A DNA stretch of 64,000 bases, taken from positions 94,582,501 through 94,646,500 of the forward strand of contig JALMGJ010000001.1 in assembly GCA_023362775.1 (NCBI GenBank). Direction: 5' to 3'. A program made the position numbers and the translations under genes. Below, piece after piece: positions 33,205 to 44,259 of this stretch (position 1 is its first letter; the number at the start of each line of letters is the position of its first letter). The notes under the pieces are model-generated. The model made no database searches. It had not been told where the DNA came from and saw only the letters and a list, made by a program, of their open reading frames with translations. Source of the DNA: Charina bottae (lineage: Eukaryota > Chordata > Lepidosauria > Squamata > Charinaidae).

Positions 33205-33345
33205 GCGTTTATAGCTCAGTGGAAGAACACGTGATTTGAAAGCAAATGATTGTAGGTCCACTCCCTTGCGTTACCTGGAAAAAATCAGCAGTCTAAAACT
33301 CTAGGGAGCCTCTGCTAGTTGGTGATGATATATTGGAGCTAGTTT
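33205..33345 (+). mobile_element. tRNA-derived SINE
   Basis: An A-box-like tatagctcagtggaagaaca and a B-box-like taggtccactccc are spaced as in a tRNA head. The body is divergent. Confidence 0.55.
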
Positions 33346-33560
33346 CCCAGGGAAGGAACACTGAGAATGAAAATAATCAACTGCCATCTAGCATAAAGCA
33401 GGGGAAGTGTAAAACCAACACTTAGGACAAAGTGTTGAGTTTAAGCTCAAGCTGGTATAAGTGGGACTGCAGCTTTAACTGTCACAAGGCTATCAACTGT
33501 TTGAAACAGCTTCATTCCTAATAGACAATAAGAATTTGTTACAGCTCTGTTGTGCTAAGT

Positions 33561-33803
33561 CATAGCTTTCCAAACAAAACCGGGAAGTGCTGGTGGCGCG
33601 TCGCCGCCCCCCTGCAGCGGGGCGGTGGCGTGCGTGGCAGCGGTGACGGCAGCGGCGCGCCATCAGTGCTTCCGAGTTTTAGTGCGAAACACGAGGCCGC
33701 TGCCGCCCCCACGCAGCCGCTGTGCACGCCCCGCGCACGCCCCCGTGCCGCCGCCACCACCACTGTTGGTGTGTCGCCAATGGCGGGACTTTGGAAAGCA
33801 CTG
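33561..33803. mobile_element. hAT MITE (CAGAGCTTTCCAAAC family), GC-rich interior
   Basis: Perfect duplication TGCTAAGT (33553-33560, 33804-33811). Confidence 0.92.
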
Positions 33804-34132
33804 TGCTAAGTGTTGAAAGCTTCAGCCAAGTTTGAAGCAGTCAAGAGGAAGCTGACATTGGCAGCCCTGGGCTAGCTGAATCCATAGCCTGACTCGGTGG
33901 TTTCACACAACACAGTTGGCTATAATTGTGACTAGATTGGGTCAAGCATGTTGTGTGAATCCATCCAGTTGGCTAGTTTATGGTTGGGTATGTTCTGCTA
34001 ACTCAGCCAACTGGGTTAATTAGTTAGCCAGGGCTAAATTTAAACCAGTCAATTAAAAAACAAATAATTGCATTTGCACATGTAAAACCTGGTTAGGTGT
34101 GACCCAGTGTGTGTAGTAAGCAAAGCTTACTA

Positions 34133-34521
34133 CAGGTAGTCCTCACTTAACAACCATTTGTTTAGTGACGGTTTGGACTTATGATGATCCTGAAAAAACC
34201 AACTTATGATCAGTCCTCACACTTATGACTGTCTCAGCATCCCCGTGGTCATGTAATCACGATTTGGGTGCTTGGCAACCAGTTCTCACTTATGACCAAC
34301 ACAGTGTCCCATGGTCATATGATTGCCATTTTTTACCTTCCCAGTTGGCTTCTGGCAAGCAAAATCAATGGGGAACCGTGTGATTTGCTTAATGACTACA
34401 TGGTTCACTTAACGACTGCCGCAAAAAAGGTCGTAAAATCAGGTTGGATCCACTTAATTATCGCTTCACTTAGCAACTGAAATTCCGGTCCCAATTGTGG
34501 TCGTTAAGTGAGGACTACCTG
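34133..34521. mobile_element. TA-flanked palindromic element (CAGGTAGTCC family)
   Basis: caggtagtcctcacttaaca to gtgaggactacctg, TA on both sides (34131-34132, 34522-34523). Confidence 0.75.
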
Positions 34522-35029
34522 TAGTTTGCTATCTTATATTTCAATATATTCTGGCCCAGAAAATGGGATAATTCAGTACACAGGTCAAGCATGTTGTATG
34601 AACTGAGTCAACCAGTATAAAATAACTTATGCGGAGTCAATATATGAATCAACTCAGTAAACAGGGCCATTAAACACAAAGAATAGTTAGTGACAATTAT
34701 ATTATTGTAAACTGCCTTGAGATTATTTTGTATTGAAAAGCAACATCTACATCTTTAAACAAGGAAAAATAATTATTAAGAGTGGCCATTCAACAAATAG
34801 ATGCTGCTAATAATGGAAACATTGGATGTTTTCATCTCTCTTCCTTTTTGTAAGTTTTTAAGCAAATCTGATAAAGACACTTCATGTCATAGATTCATCT
34901 TCAATCTCTAATTCAAAGATTGGCTCCTACAGACCCTGATAGCCTTTGATGGGGCCTTGAACACCTGATCTCTTCCCCCCAGGCGCTGGGCCAGGATGTT
35001 GTTTGAACTTGCCTAGATGTGTTCTTGGA

Positions 35030-35160
35030 GTTAATTGTCCCTAGTTCTGTGTGTTTTTATGGATCTGTTATTTCATACATTGATTTTTAATCCTATATAA
35101 GACACCCAGAGTTGCTTTGTGAGTGGTGGCCTTAAAATCTGATAAAGTAAATAAATTATA
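35030..35160 (+). mobile_element. LINE 3' tail
   Basis: tatataagacacccagagtt, then gataaagtaaataaatta, resembling a CR1/L2 end. Confidence 0.5.
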
Positions 35161-35179
35161 ACACTAACCCAGACCTGGT

Positions 35180-36071
35180 GGACTGGGGTTGTGATCCAGA
35201 CTGGGCATCTTACGGTGGGTTGTGGTTTTGTAGAGGGTGATTCCTCCTTAGCTGTAGGGGACTGTCTGGCCTCCCCGGGTGAGAGCTGGAAGTGGGGCAG
35301 CAATTTGGATTATGCTCAAATTGGATGGAGGAGTGAGTACCCTCCCCGGTCCAGCGTGTCTGGTGGAGGGTGGCTGTTGGATTGCAGTGGGGTGCTGTCT
35401 GGGATAACTGCAGGCACTGAGTGTGGGAACAGAAGTGCCCTGGGAATCCAGATGGAACCGGGTGTGTTTGGTTTTGTGATTTTTATGGAGTGGGGGGTCC
35501 TCTTACTTGGGGGCCAGCTGATATGGGTTGGGGGAGGGAGGGGTTTCTGGGGGTCTGGGGCAGGCCACAACATCTCCGTGGTGACAGATAGGGAGGCTGC
35601 TCTCAGGGAACATGGCCTCAATGTTTTATTCCAGTGTTGCATTCCAGCCACCTGGGATTGACCCTGTTTCCCAGTCACCTCTTAAAGAGGCAGTGCAGAC
35701 CTAACCATATTGAGCAATTTTCGTCCAGTTTCCAACCTTCCCTTTTTAGGGAAGGTTGTAGAGAAGGTGGCCACGCAGCAGCATTAATCTATCTGGACCC
35801 CTTTCTGTCAGGTTTCAGACATGGGTATGGGATCAAAACAGCATTGCTTGCATTAGTCAATGACCTCTGGCAGGAGTGGGATGGAGGTGGTGTATCCACC
35901 CTTGCTCTTCTTGACCTGTCAGCAGCTTCTGATACCATCGATCATGGTATCCTTCTGGATCTGCTCTGAGAGTGGGGAGTGGGTGGCACTGTGCTGTTCT
36001 GGTTCTCCCCCTTCTTCCAGGGCTGGTTCCAGCTGGCGTTGATTGGTGGGGGAGAGGTCCAGCTTCTGCTG
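35180..36071 (+). mobile_element. L2/CR1-type LINE RT gene, 5' piece
   Basis: The frame 35634-35969 has FQPSLF, IYLDPFLSGFRHGYGIKTALLALV and LLDLSAASDTIDHGILLDLL, RT motifs of L2/CR1. The coding sequence is cut by the copia element at 36072 and resumes at 44260. Frameshifts are present. Confidence 0.82.
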
Positions 36072-36839
36072 TGTTCGGGTTTATAAAATACCCAGAATTT
36101 ACAAGTAGATTAATTATACAGGAGAGGCTAGAGGTATATAGGTGAGAGTTGATATTTTCTGCAAGTCATCCAATTAGCAGCCATTGTAGAAGGTATGATG
36201 TGACTCATATTACAGGTGCTATAGTTTAGCTGGGTGTGGCAGATAATTTGACCTATAATGTGATTGATCAATATTTGTATAAAAGTAGTGAAACTCTGGT
36301 GTTCATTCTTCTCGTTGCTTCATCTCATCTGTAACTGTGTTGGACGTTACTGGATTGTATTTTGGACTGCGTATGTATATAGCAGAGCTTTCCAAACTGT
36401 GTGTCGCGACACAAAAGTGTGTCGCCACACACAGCGTGGTGTGTCGCCACACCACCCGGAAGCGGCGGCGCGCGTGTGGACGGCGGCCGCCATGCACACG
36501 CGTGCCGCTGCACGCCCCCGCGCTGCTGCATGTTCCTCTGTGGCGCCGCCGTGCGCGCACCGCCGCACGCCCGCCGTCGCCGTGCGCGTGCGCCACCGCA
36601 CACCCCCCTGTGCCGTCGCCGTGCGCGCGCGCCGCCGCACGCCCCCCCACGCCGTTGCCGTGCGCGCGCCGCCGCTGTCGCTGGTGTGTTGCCAGCGGCA
36701 GCACTTTGGAAAGCCCTGGTATATAGAGTAAATAGACTATTTTATCTAATCTCTGCTTGAGTGTCTATTTACTGCATAGAACGTATACCTCTGATGTCTT
36801 GGAGGAGCACTGGCTGCACCAGCGTTGTGTGCTCTGACA
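36072..36839 (+). repeat. 5' LTR of the copia element (contains a MITE)
   Basis: TGTTCGGGTTTATAAAATAC to GCTCTGACA. Interrupted by the hAT MITE at 36383-36718. Confidence 0.92.
36383..36718. mobile_element. hAT MITE inside the copia 5' LTR
   Basis: Perfect duplication GTATATAG (36375-36382, 36719-36726). The 3' LTR has the uninterrupted site (gtatgtatatagagtaaata near 44135-44155). CG-rich interior. Confidence 0.95.
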
Positions 36840-37080
36840 GGTTTCGGGCCCAGCAGTGGAACGTGTGCAGTTGAGACTTTATCAGGTCACTGGCACGGCT
36901 GTGAGGACGTTGGAAGCCTATCCAGGAGTCGTGTGGATATCTGGGGCAAATTTGGAGCTTTTACAGGTTCCGTGCCTGGCTGTGTGTTTTACTAGGACCG
37001 GCTTGGAGCTGAAGGACGTTCTGATAAGTCTGTGCTGTTTATTCATCGGTGTCTTGCCCAGGAGGGGCTGTGAGGAGCGA

Positions 37081-37712
37081 TGAGCACAGCAAAGATGCAG
37101 TCAATTATCGGAGGAGGTTTCCCTCTAACAAGGCTGAATGACTCCAATTATCTTTCGTGGGCATATAAAATGGAAATGTTTTTACGACGTGAAGGAATTT
37201 GGAAAGCCGTGAGTAATCCACCTGTTGTTTTGGATCAGGAAGAGGATATATTGAAGGACGAGAGAGCATTGTCAAGCATAATTTTATGTTTGGAAGACAG
37301 TCAATTGAATTATGTATGTGGAAAACAGTTAGCTAAAGATTGCTGGGATTCTTTAAGATATGTATATCTCAGAAGCACACCTCTATGTAAAGTCATGTTA
37401 ACCAGGAAGTTGTATCGTGCTAATTTGTGTGAGGAAGAAAGCGTCTCCGAGCATTTACAGTACATGACTGAGCTTTTCTTAGAATTGGCACAACGTGGGA
37501 TGAAATTTACAGAAGCACATAAAGTATATGTTATTCTTAGTTCACTTAATGAGACGTGGGATACTTTAGCGACCAGTTTTGGGTCATTATCTGAAAGAGA
37601 TTTGACTGTTAATTATCTAACCAGTCGGCTTCTGGAAGAAGAGCAGAGGAGGAAAGCTTATAGCAAAAGCACAGTAGCTAAGCTGATGCAGAGAGGCTCT
37701 GTGGGGGTGTAA
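37081..37712 (+). pseudogene. copia Gag N-terminal region
   Basis: Frame of 210 codons with copia Gag features: LTRLNDSNYLSWAYKMEMFL at the start, LKDERALSSIILCLEDSQL and MLTRKLYRANLCEEESVSEH in the UBN2-type domain. It stops where a solo LTR was inserted, before the zinc knuckle. A frame-damaged CxxC-like knuckle remnant (KKCFRFGSTLHLQR) lies at 38490-38530. Confidence 0.88.
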
Positions 37713-38446
37713 TGGCAACCTGCGGAAGACCTTTGTATTTTGAGGAGTTAGGTGGCATGTTTTGATTTTCCTTCCCCACACCTAGGAGATTAGAGTTTAT
37801 TTTGAGTTATACTGATGTTTAATTGGCTTGTTTTTGTTTCTGCTGGGCATGGGAAGTGGGGGGAGAGAAAATCCCCAGCTTGTTAAGTTTAAGCATAAGT
37901 TCACTCCTCCAGCCGCCCCTCTAGCGGCTTGGAATGGGGGGGGGGATGATAAGAAATTGTTTTGCTTGGGCACTGGCTTATCTGATCGTTTCCCAGGCTA
38001 TTGGAATGATGCCATGGTCAGGTGCTGGACCACATGAAGAATCCCAGTCAAGGTCAGGCCATGCAGCTTCAGTACCATGGAGACTTGGTCATGGGGTTTG
38101 GGAGCCAGGCTTTGATAAAAGCCTTAGTATTGTCTTTGGAGTTTGGGAGTCCACACAGGCCTGAGTGCTGGGTGCTGTGAAAATTGCCACCTTGGGGTAT
38201 CTCCGCTGTCCTTATTAGAGGGCTCCTGGCAGCCTATAGGAGATTAGGTATCACCTTGTTTGCTTGGTATGTATGTATGCATTTCTTTCTGTATGCTATG
38301 CTTGTTAAACTGTGCTTCTGCTCAACTTTGTCTGTTTATAATAAAGCTTTAAGTTTCTTTATCCACTGGTGTGCTATTGTCTCTGGATCTAAAAGAATCA
38401 ATTGCCCTAGCCCCTGATCAAAGAGGCGTGGACACTTGGCAATACA
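37708..38446 (+). mobile_element. Solo LTR of an unassigned LTR element, inside copia gag
   Basis: Begins TGTAATGGCAACC, ends GGCAATACA, with 5-bp GGGGG on each side (37703-37707, 38447-38451). AATAAA at 38340-38345 is followed by a short R/U5-like stretch. It separates Gag from its zinc knuckle. Confidence 0.7.
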
Positions 38447-38460
38447 GGGGGTGGATTTTT

Positions 38461-39171
38461 CCTGTTCAGATGATAAGGTTTTGACTGTTAAAAAGTGTTT
38501 TCGCTTTGGATCCACTTTGCATCTTCAAAGACTGTAAAAGTAAGTCAAAAGTCAAGCTGAAGATTGCTAAGCAACAGAGTGGTGTCCGGCTGTCGGTGAT
38601 AAATTCTACTGGAAGGAATTTAAAGCAAACGTGGCTTTTAGACAGCGGAGCAAGCGAACATATTGCCAATGACAGGAAGATGTTTACAGGTTTTAAGCAA
38701 GCTGAACGGGATCATGTTAGCCTGGCTAATGGAAACTGTGTATCCGTTATTGGGCAAGGGTTTGTATTTGTACCCAGTTTGAATGTTGAATTAACTATGT
38801 TAAGTGTACCAGACTTGGAATATAATATCCTGAGTGTTTCTCAATTAGATAAAAAGGGATATGAAGTAAGGTTTGTTAAGGGTGAATGTATTATTATGAA
38901 AAATAATCATATCTGTGGTAAGGGTGTATTGCAGAACAATTTATATGAGCTGAAACCCAAGACAGATGATGTAACCCATGATGTAGCAATTATCAACAAA
39001 CCATACCATGATTCATGTGAACATTTGTGGCACAGAAGGTTGGGGCATTCAAGTTTCAAAGTGGTTGAAAAGATGTCTGAAGCAAGTACTGGAATGGATT
39101 TGAAACCGTGCCAAGCTTATCTGGATTGCACGGCATGTAAGATGTCTAAGTCAAAGGTGTATCCTGTAAGC
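38461..39171 (+). pseudogene. copia protease and GAG-pre-integrase region
   Basis: TWLLDSGASEHIAND is the aspartic protease active site (DSGA). HLWHRRLGHSS and DCTACKMSKSK form the H-H/C-C finger before integrase. The frame is cut by the MITE at 39172. Confidence 0.9.
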
Positions 39172-39440
39172 CAGAGCTTTCCAAACTGTGTGTCGCGACA
39201 CAAGTGTGTCGCCACACACAGTCTGGTGTGTCGCAACACAACCCGGAAGCGCTGATCATCATCAGCGCTTCCGGGTTTTCCCGCGGCGACACACCAACGG
39301 CGGCACGCAAAAATCCGAAAGCAGCAGCAGCGCTTCCGGGTTTTTGCGCGCTGCCGCAACAGCGGCACTTCCGGGTTTTCCCGCGGCGACACACCAACGG
39401 CGGTTGGTGTGTCGCCGCGGGAAAACTTTGGAAAGCCCTG
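39172..39440. mobile_element. hAT MITE inside copia integrase
   Basis: Perfect duplication CTGTAAGC (39164-39171, 39441-39448). The interior has alternating agcgcttccgggttttcccg and complement, as in the 20.5 kb copy. Confidence 0.95.
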
Positions 39441-40228
39441 CTGTAAGCAAACTAAGTGATAGAAAATCACATAAATGTTTTGAATTAGTACATGCTGACC
39501 TAATTGGCCCATTACCAGCCACATTAGGTGGTGCTCAATATGTATTAGTAATTGTTGATGATTTCACTTGTTTTGGATTCTGTTATTTGTTGAAAGCTAA
39601 GAGCCAGACATTTGATAAGTTCAGGAATTGGGTGCAGTTTGTAGAATGTAGATATAACACAAAGGTGTTCAGTTTGCAAACTGACCGGGGTACTGAGTTT
39701 ATGAATGGCAGTTTTCAGCAATGGCTCAGTAGGAGGGGCATTGCACACAGAAGAACCAATCCACATTCTTCAGTGGAGAATGGCGTGGCGGAACAAAGGA
39801 ATTTAGCGTTACAGACAGTTAAGGATTCACTGTTAGCTGACTCAGGGTTATCTAGAGGGTACTGGGGAGAAGCTATACTGACTGCTAATTATTTAATTAA
39901 CGGGTTGTGGAGTGTGTCAGTGAATCAAAGACCGTATTATATATTGTATGGCAAGAAGCCATCATTAGCTCATTTGAAAGTTTTTGGTTGCGCAGCCTGG
40001 GTTCACGTGCATAAGGAAGTACGTAGGAAGGGTCAGGCTAAAGCACAGAAAATGATTTTTGTGGGGTATGAGCCAGGAACCAAGGGATATAGGTTTACTG
40101 ATGGCCATAGAAGACTTGTTATTTCTAGATCAGCGAGTTTTAGTGAACATAGCAATTGGCAGAAGTTACATGGAGGGAGTGAGATTTTTATTCCTAGTCA
40201 GGGACAGATTGAGTTATCAGAGCAGTGA
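39441..40228 (+). pseudogene. copia integrase
   Basis: DDE residues are in place: ELVHADLIGPLP (D), SLQTDRGTEFMNGSF (D) and NPHSSVENGVAEQRN (E). It then reads through GYWGEAILTANYLIN and AHLKVFGCAAWVHV, ending at a stop at 40226. A linker frame follows to 40426. Confidence 0.9.
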
Positions 40229-40450
40229 GCTTCCAGAGATGTGATTAAGGATGAAGAAGAATTAACTCCTAGTGTGCCAATGAAACAGGAGACCACTATA
40301 TTGCGCAGATCTGAAAGAGTTAACAAGGGCATACCTCCGCAGTGTTACAAACCAGGTGATGTTAAATTGTGTTTTGTTAATTATGAACCACGTAGCTATT
40401 CAGAGGTAATGGAGTTGCCACCATAGGAGCAGAAAAAGTGGAAAGCTGCT

Positions 40451-41623
40451 ATGGATGTAGAAATGAATGCCATTAATTCTCATAAGGTGTTTAAATCTAC
40501 CAGGCTGCCTGAGGGACATAGAGCAGTAGGTTGTCGGTGGGTTTATAAGAAAAAGACCTTAGTAAATGGTGATATACAGTATAAGGCTAGGCTTGTAGCA
40601 CAAGGGTTTTCCCAGGTTAAGCATCAAACGTATGATGAAGTATTTGCACCAATGCTAAGAGGGGAGACATTAAGGTTTGCTTTAGCGATGGCAGCAGCTG
40701 GGGATTGTATTGTAAACCATTATGATATCACCACAGCATATCTGCCTGCTGATTTAAAGGAGGAAATTTATATGGCAGAAGCTCCGGGTTATGAATCTAA
40801 TGAGGCAGGTAGAGTATACAAATTGCAGAAGGCTTTGTATGGACTCAGGCAATCAGCGCATTGCTGGAATCTGCGTTTAGATGTAGCATTGCAAAGAATG
40901 GGTTTTAAGTGTAGTAAGGCTGACCCATGTCTATATATTAAGCAATGTCATGATGAACAGGTGTTGCTATTGATCTTTGTAGACAATTTATGTTTTATAG
41001 CAAAGGATCAAAGGAGGGTAAACGAATTCACCGAACAACTCAAGCAACAGTTTGATGTAAAAGATCTGGGAGAGATTAGGAATTACCTAGGCGTAGGTAT
41101 TCAGAAGGTTGATGGGGGTTACGTTCTAGAGCAGCGGAAGAAAATTGAACAGCTGCTAAGAGACAACGATATGGAACATTGCAAGGAGGTTCCTACCCCG
41201 ATGACAACTGATTTTCTAAAGGCAGAAGCTGGAGACGAAGACCAAATATCATGTAATCAAGAACAATATCAGTCAATCATAGGAAGTTTGTTATACTTAG
41301 CACAATGGTCGCGTCCCAATATCGGGAATGCGGTGAATGTACTGAGTAGGTACGTTGTACAACCTACCCAGAGACATTGGAAAGGTATTAAACGTGTGTT
41401 TAGATATCTTAAAGGGACTATTAATAAATGTTTATTAATTAAGCCTTGTAAACCATTGGAACTTAAATGCTATGTAGATAGTGATTGGGGCAATGATATA
41501 CATGATAGGAAATCAATATCAGGATTGATAATTATGTTTGGTGACACCTTGGTGGGGTGGAGGTCTCGGAAACAGTTCTGTCGCAGTATCTACTGCAGAG
41601 GCAGCGTACGCTGCACTATCTGA
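40451..41623 (+). pseudogene. copia reverse transcriptase and start of RNase H
   Basis: 390 codons with VGCRWVYKKK, YKARLVAQGFSQ, DITTAYLPADLKEEIYM and ALYGLRQSAHCWN. The catalytic FVDD box reads FVDN here (RT active-site Asp changed). RNase H CYVDSDWGND and DRKSISG are present. A frameshift near 41577 precedes the MITE at 41653. Confidence 0.92.
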
Positions 41624-41652
41624 CCTATGTTCAGAACTCATATGGTATAGGC

Positions 41653-43512
41653 CAAGGGTCGGAAATGGCGGCTCGCGAGCCAGATGCGGCTCTTTGGCCC
41701 CTTGAGTGTGGCTCTTCCGCAGCTGAACTCACCCCCGCCCCTTCCACGTGATAGGCCCCCGCCCGCAAACCCCGCCCCCTGGCTCTCGCACTGAGCGAGG
41801 CCCGGCGCAGCAGGGAGGCAGCGCCATCTCCAGCCGCAGCAGCCCCTGCGCGGAGAGAGGCAAGCAGGCAGGTAAGCGGGCAGGCCTCGTTTCCCGCCCC
41901 CCATCATTATCTTCGCTCAACGCGGGCGGGCGGGCGGAAGCGGCCGAGGGGGGCGGGCCCGGCGGCGGAGGCCAGGGCTGCCCGCTTACCTGCCTGCCTG
42001 CCTCTCTCCGCGAGGCCCCTGATCCGACTTGGACCCCGGGAAGGCAGCGGGGGGCCTCGCGGAGCGAGGCAAGCAGGCAGGTAAGCGGGCAGGCCTCGTT
42101 TCCCACCCTCCATCGTCTTCTTCCTTCAACCCGGGCGGGCGGAAGCGGCCGAGGGGGGCGGGCCCGGCGGCGGAGGCCAGGGCTGCCCGCTTACCTGCCT
42201 GCCTGCTTCTCTCCGCGAGGCCCCCGATCCGGCTTGGACCCCGGGAAGGCAGCGGGGGCCTCGCGGAGGGAGGCAAGCAGGCAGGTAAGCGGGCAGGCCT
42301 CGTTTCCCACCCTCCATCGTCTTCTTCCTTCAACCCGGGCGGGCGGAAGTGGCCGAGGGGGGCGGGCCCGGCGGCGGAGGCCAGGGCTGCCCGCTTACCT
42401 GCCTGCCTGCCTCTCTCCGCGAGGCCCCTGATCCGACTTGGACCCCGGGAAGGCAGCGGGGGGCCTCGCGGAGCGAGGCAAGCAGGCAGGTAAGCGGGCA
42501 GGCCTCGTTTCCCACCCTCCATCGTCTTCTTCCTTCAACCCGGGCGGGCGGAAGCGGCCGAGGGGGGCGGGCCCGGCGGCGGAGGCCAGGGCTGCCCGCT
42601 TACCTGCCTGCCTGCTTCTCTCCGCGAGGCCCCCGATCCGGCTTGGACCCCGGGAAGGCAGCGGGGGCCTCGCGGAGGGAGGCAAGCAGGCAGGTAAGCG
42701 GGCAGGCCTCGTTTCCCACCCTCCATCGTCTTCTTCCTTCAACCCGGGCGGGCGGAAGCGGCCGAGGGGGGCGGGCCCGGCGGCGGAGGCCAGGGCTGCC
42801 CGCTTACCTGCCTGCCTGCCTCTCTCCGCGAGGCCCCAGATCCGGCTTGGACCCCGGGAAGGCAGCGGAGGGCCTCGCGGAGGGAGGCAAGCAGGCAGGT
42901 AAGCGGGCAGGCCTCGTTTCCCACCCTCCATCGTCTTCTTCCTTCAACGCGGGCAGGCGGAAGCGGCCGAGGGGGGCGGGCCCGGCGGCGGAGGCCAGGG
43001 CTGCCCGCTTACCTGCCTGCCTGCTTCTCTCCGCGAGGCCCCCGATCCGGCTTGGACCCCGGGAAGGCAGCGGGGGCCTCGCGGAGGGAGGGAGGCAGGC
43101 AGGTAAGCGGGCAGGCCTCGTTTCCCACCCTCCATCATCTTCTTTGTTCAACGCGGGCGGGCGAAGAGCGGCCGTGGGGGGGGGGGTCGGGCGGCGACGA
43201 CAAGCGGCGCGCTTCAGGCTTTCAGCGCTGGAAGGCGGGCCTCCTTCCAGCGCTGAAAGCCTGAAGCGCGTCGCTTGTCGTCGCCGCCCGCCCCCCCCCC
43301 ACAGCCGCTCTTCGCCACAGATCCCGCCGGAGCTGATCTCCCTGGACCCCGGGCAGCTGGGCCGGGTGGACGCCGTCTCCCGCCCGCAAACCCCGCCCCC
43401 TTCCACGTGATTGGCCCCCGCCCGCAAACCCCGCCCCCTGGCTCTCTAGCATTTCAAAATGTGCACGAGCATGTCAAAATGGCTCCCGGCATAAAAAGTT
43501 TGCCGACCCCTG
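41653..43512. mobile_element. Large hAT MITE (CAGGGGTCGG family) with CpG-rich tandem array
   Basis: Perfect duplication GTATAGGC (41645-41652, 43513-43520). The ends match the 12.36 kb element, including ggaaatggcggctcgcgagc and the last 60 bases. The interior is about six units of about 204-205 bp (two alternating types, 409-bp dimer) of CG-rich DNA. A near-perfect hairpin lies at about 43190-43305. It splits the copia RNase H. Confidence 0.95.
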
Positions 43513-43520
43513 GTATAGGC

Positions 43521-43803
43521 AATTGTTAAGGGATGTTACTGTAACAATTGAAGAACCTATAATTGTATATGAAGACAGTGAAGCGTGTATACAGATGGCA
43601 AAGAATGATAAAATCAGAGGGAGAAGCAAACGTAGATATTAAGTATCAAAATGTTAGAAATGCTGTAAAGGAATCTCTGATTGAATTAAAATATTGTCTA
43701 TCTGAGAATAACGTTGCAGATATAATGACCAAGCCTCTATGTATAGAGAGACATAGGATGTGTGTATCCAATATGTGTATGTCTTCTATATTGTGTAATT
43801 GAA
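43521..43803 (+). pseudogene. copia RNase H C-terminal remnant
   Basis: Reads IKYQNVRNAVKESLIELKY and NNVADIMTKPL, the end of copia RNase H. Small indels near 43620 break the frame. Confidence 0.85.
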
Positions 43804-43831
43804 ATGTAATGTCTATTGTAAATTGGAAGGG

Positions 43832-44259
43832 TGTTGGGGTTTATAAAATACCCAGAATTTACAAGTAGATTAATTATACAGGAGAGGCTAGAGGTATATA
43901 GGTGAGAGTTGATATTTTCTGCAAGTCATCCAATTAGCAGCCATTGTAGAAGGTATGATGTGACTCATATTACAGGTGCTATAGTTTAGCTGGGTGTGGC
44001 AGATAATTTGTTTGACCTATAATGTGATTGGTCAATATTTGTATAAAAGTAGTGAAACTCTGGTGTTCATTCTTCTCGTTGCTTCATCTCATCTGTAACT
44101 GTGTTGGACGTTACTGGATTGTATTTTGGACTGCGTATGTATATAGAGTAAATAGACTATTTTATCTGATCTCTGCTTGAGTGTCTATTTACTGCATAGA
44201 ACGTATACCTCTAATGTCTTGGAGGAGCACTGGCCGCCCCAGCGTTGTGTGCTCTGACA
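43832..44259 (+). repeat. 3' LTR of the copia element
   Basis: 428 bp, TGTTGGGGTTTATAAAATAC to GCTCTGACA, uninterrupted. Confidence 0.93.

Larger units (their letters stand above)
36072..44259 (+). mobile_element. Ty1/copia LTR retrotransposon, full-length but broken
   Basis: LTRs at 36072-36839 and 43832-44259 start TGTT and end GACA. Flanking 5-mers TGCTG/AGCTG match at four positions. Gag, protease, integrase, RT and RNase H occur in copia order (integrase before RT). It is broken by frameshifts and four nested insertions (36383-36718, 37708-38446, 39172-39440, 41653-43512). Without them the LTRs are about 424-428 bp and differ by about six substitutions and one 4-bp indel by eye. Confidence 0.93.

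Noticed and set aside
33205..33275. Functional tRNA gene
   Set aside because: A- and B-box-like motifs are present, but the arms do not pair into a cloverleaf and the sequence continues as a SINE body.
41748..43427. ORFs of 150-353 codons on both strands
   Set aside because: They repeat with the 205/409-bp array, occur in several frames at once and match no protein family. They follow from high GC and absence of stop codons.
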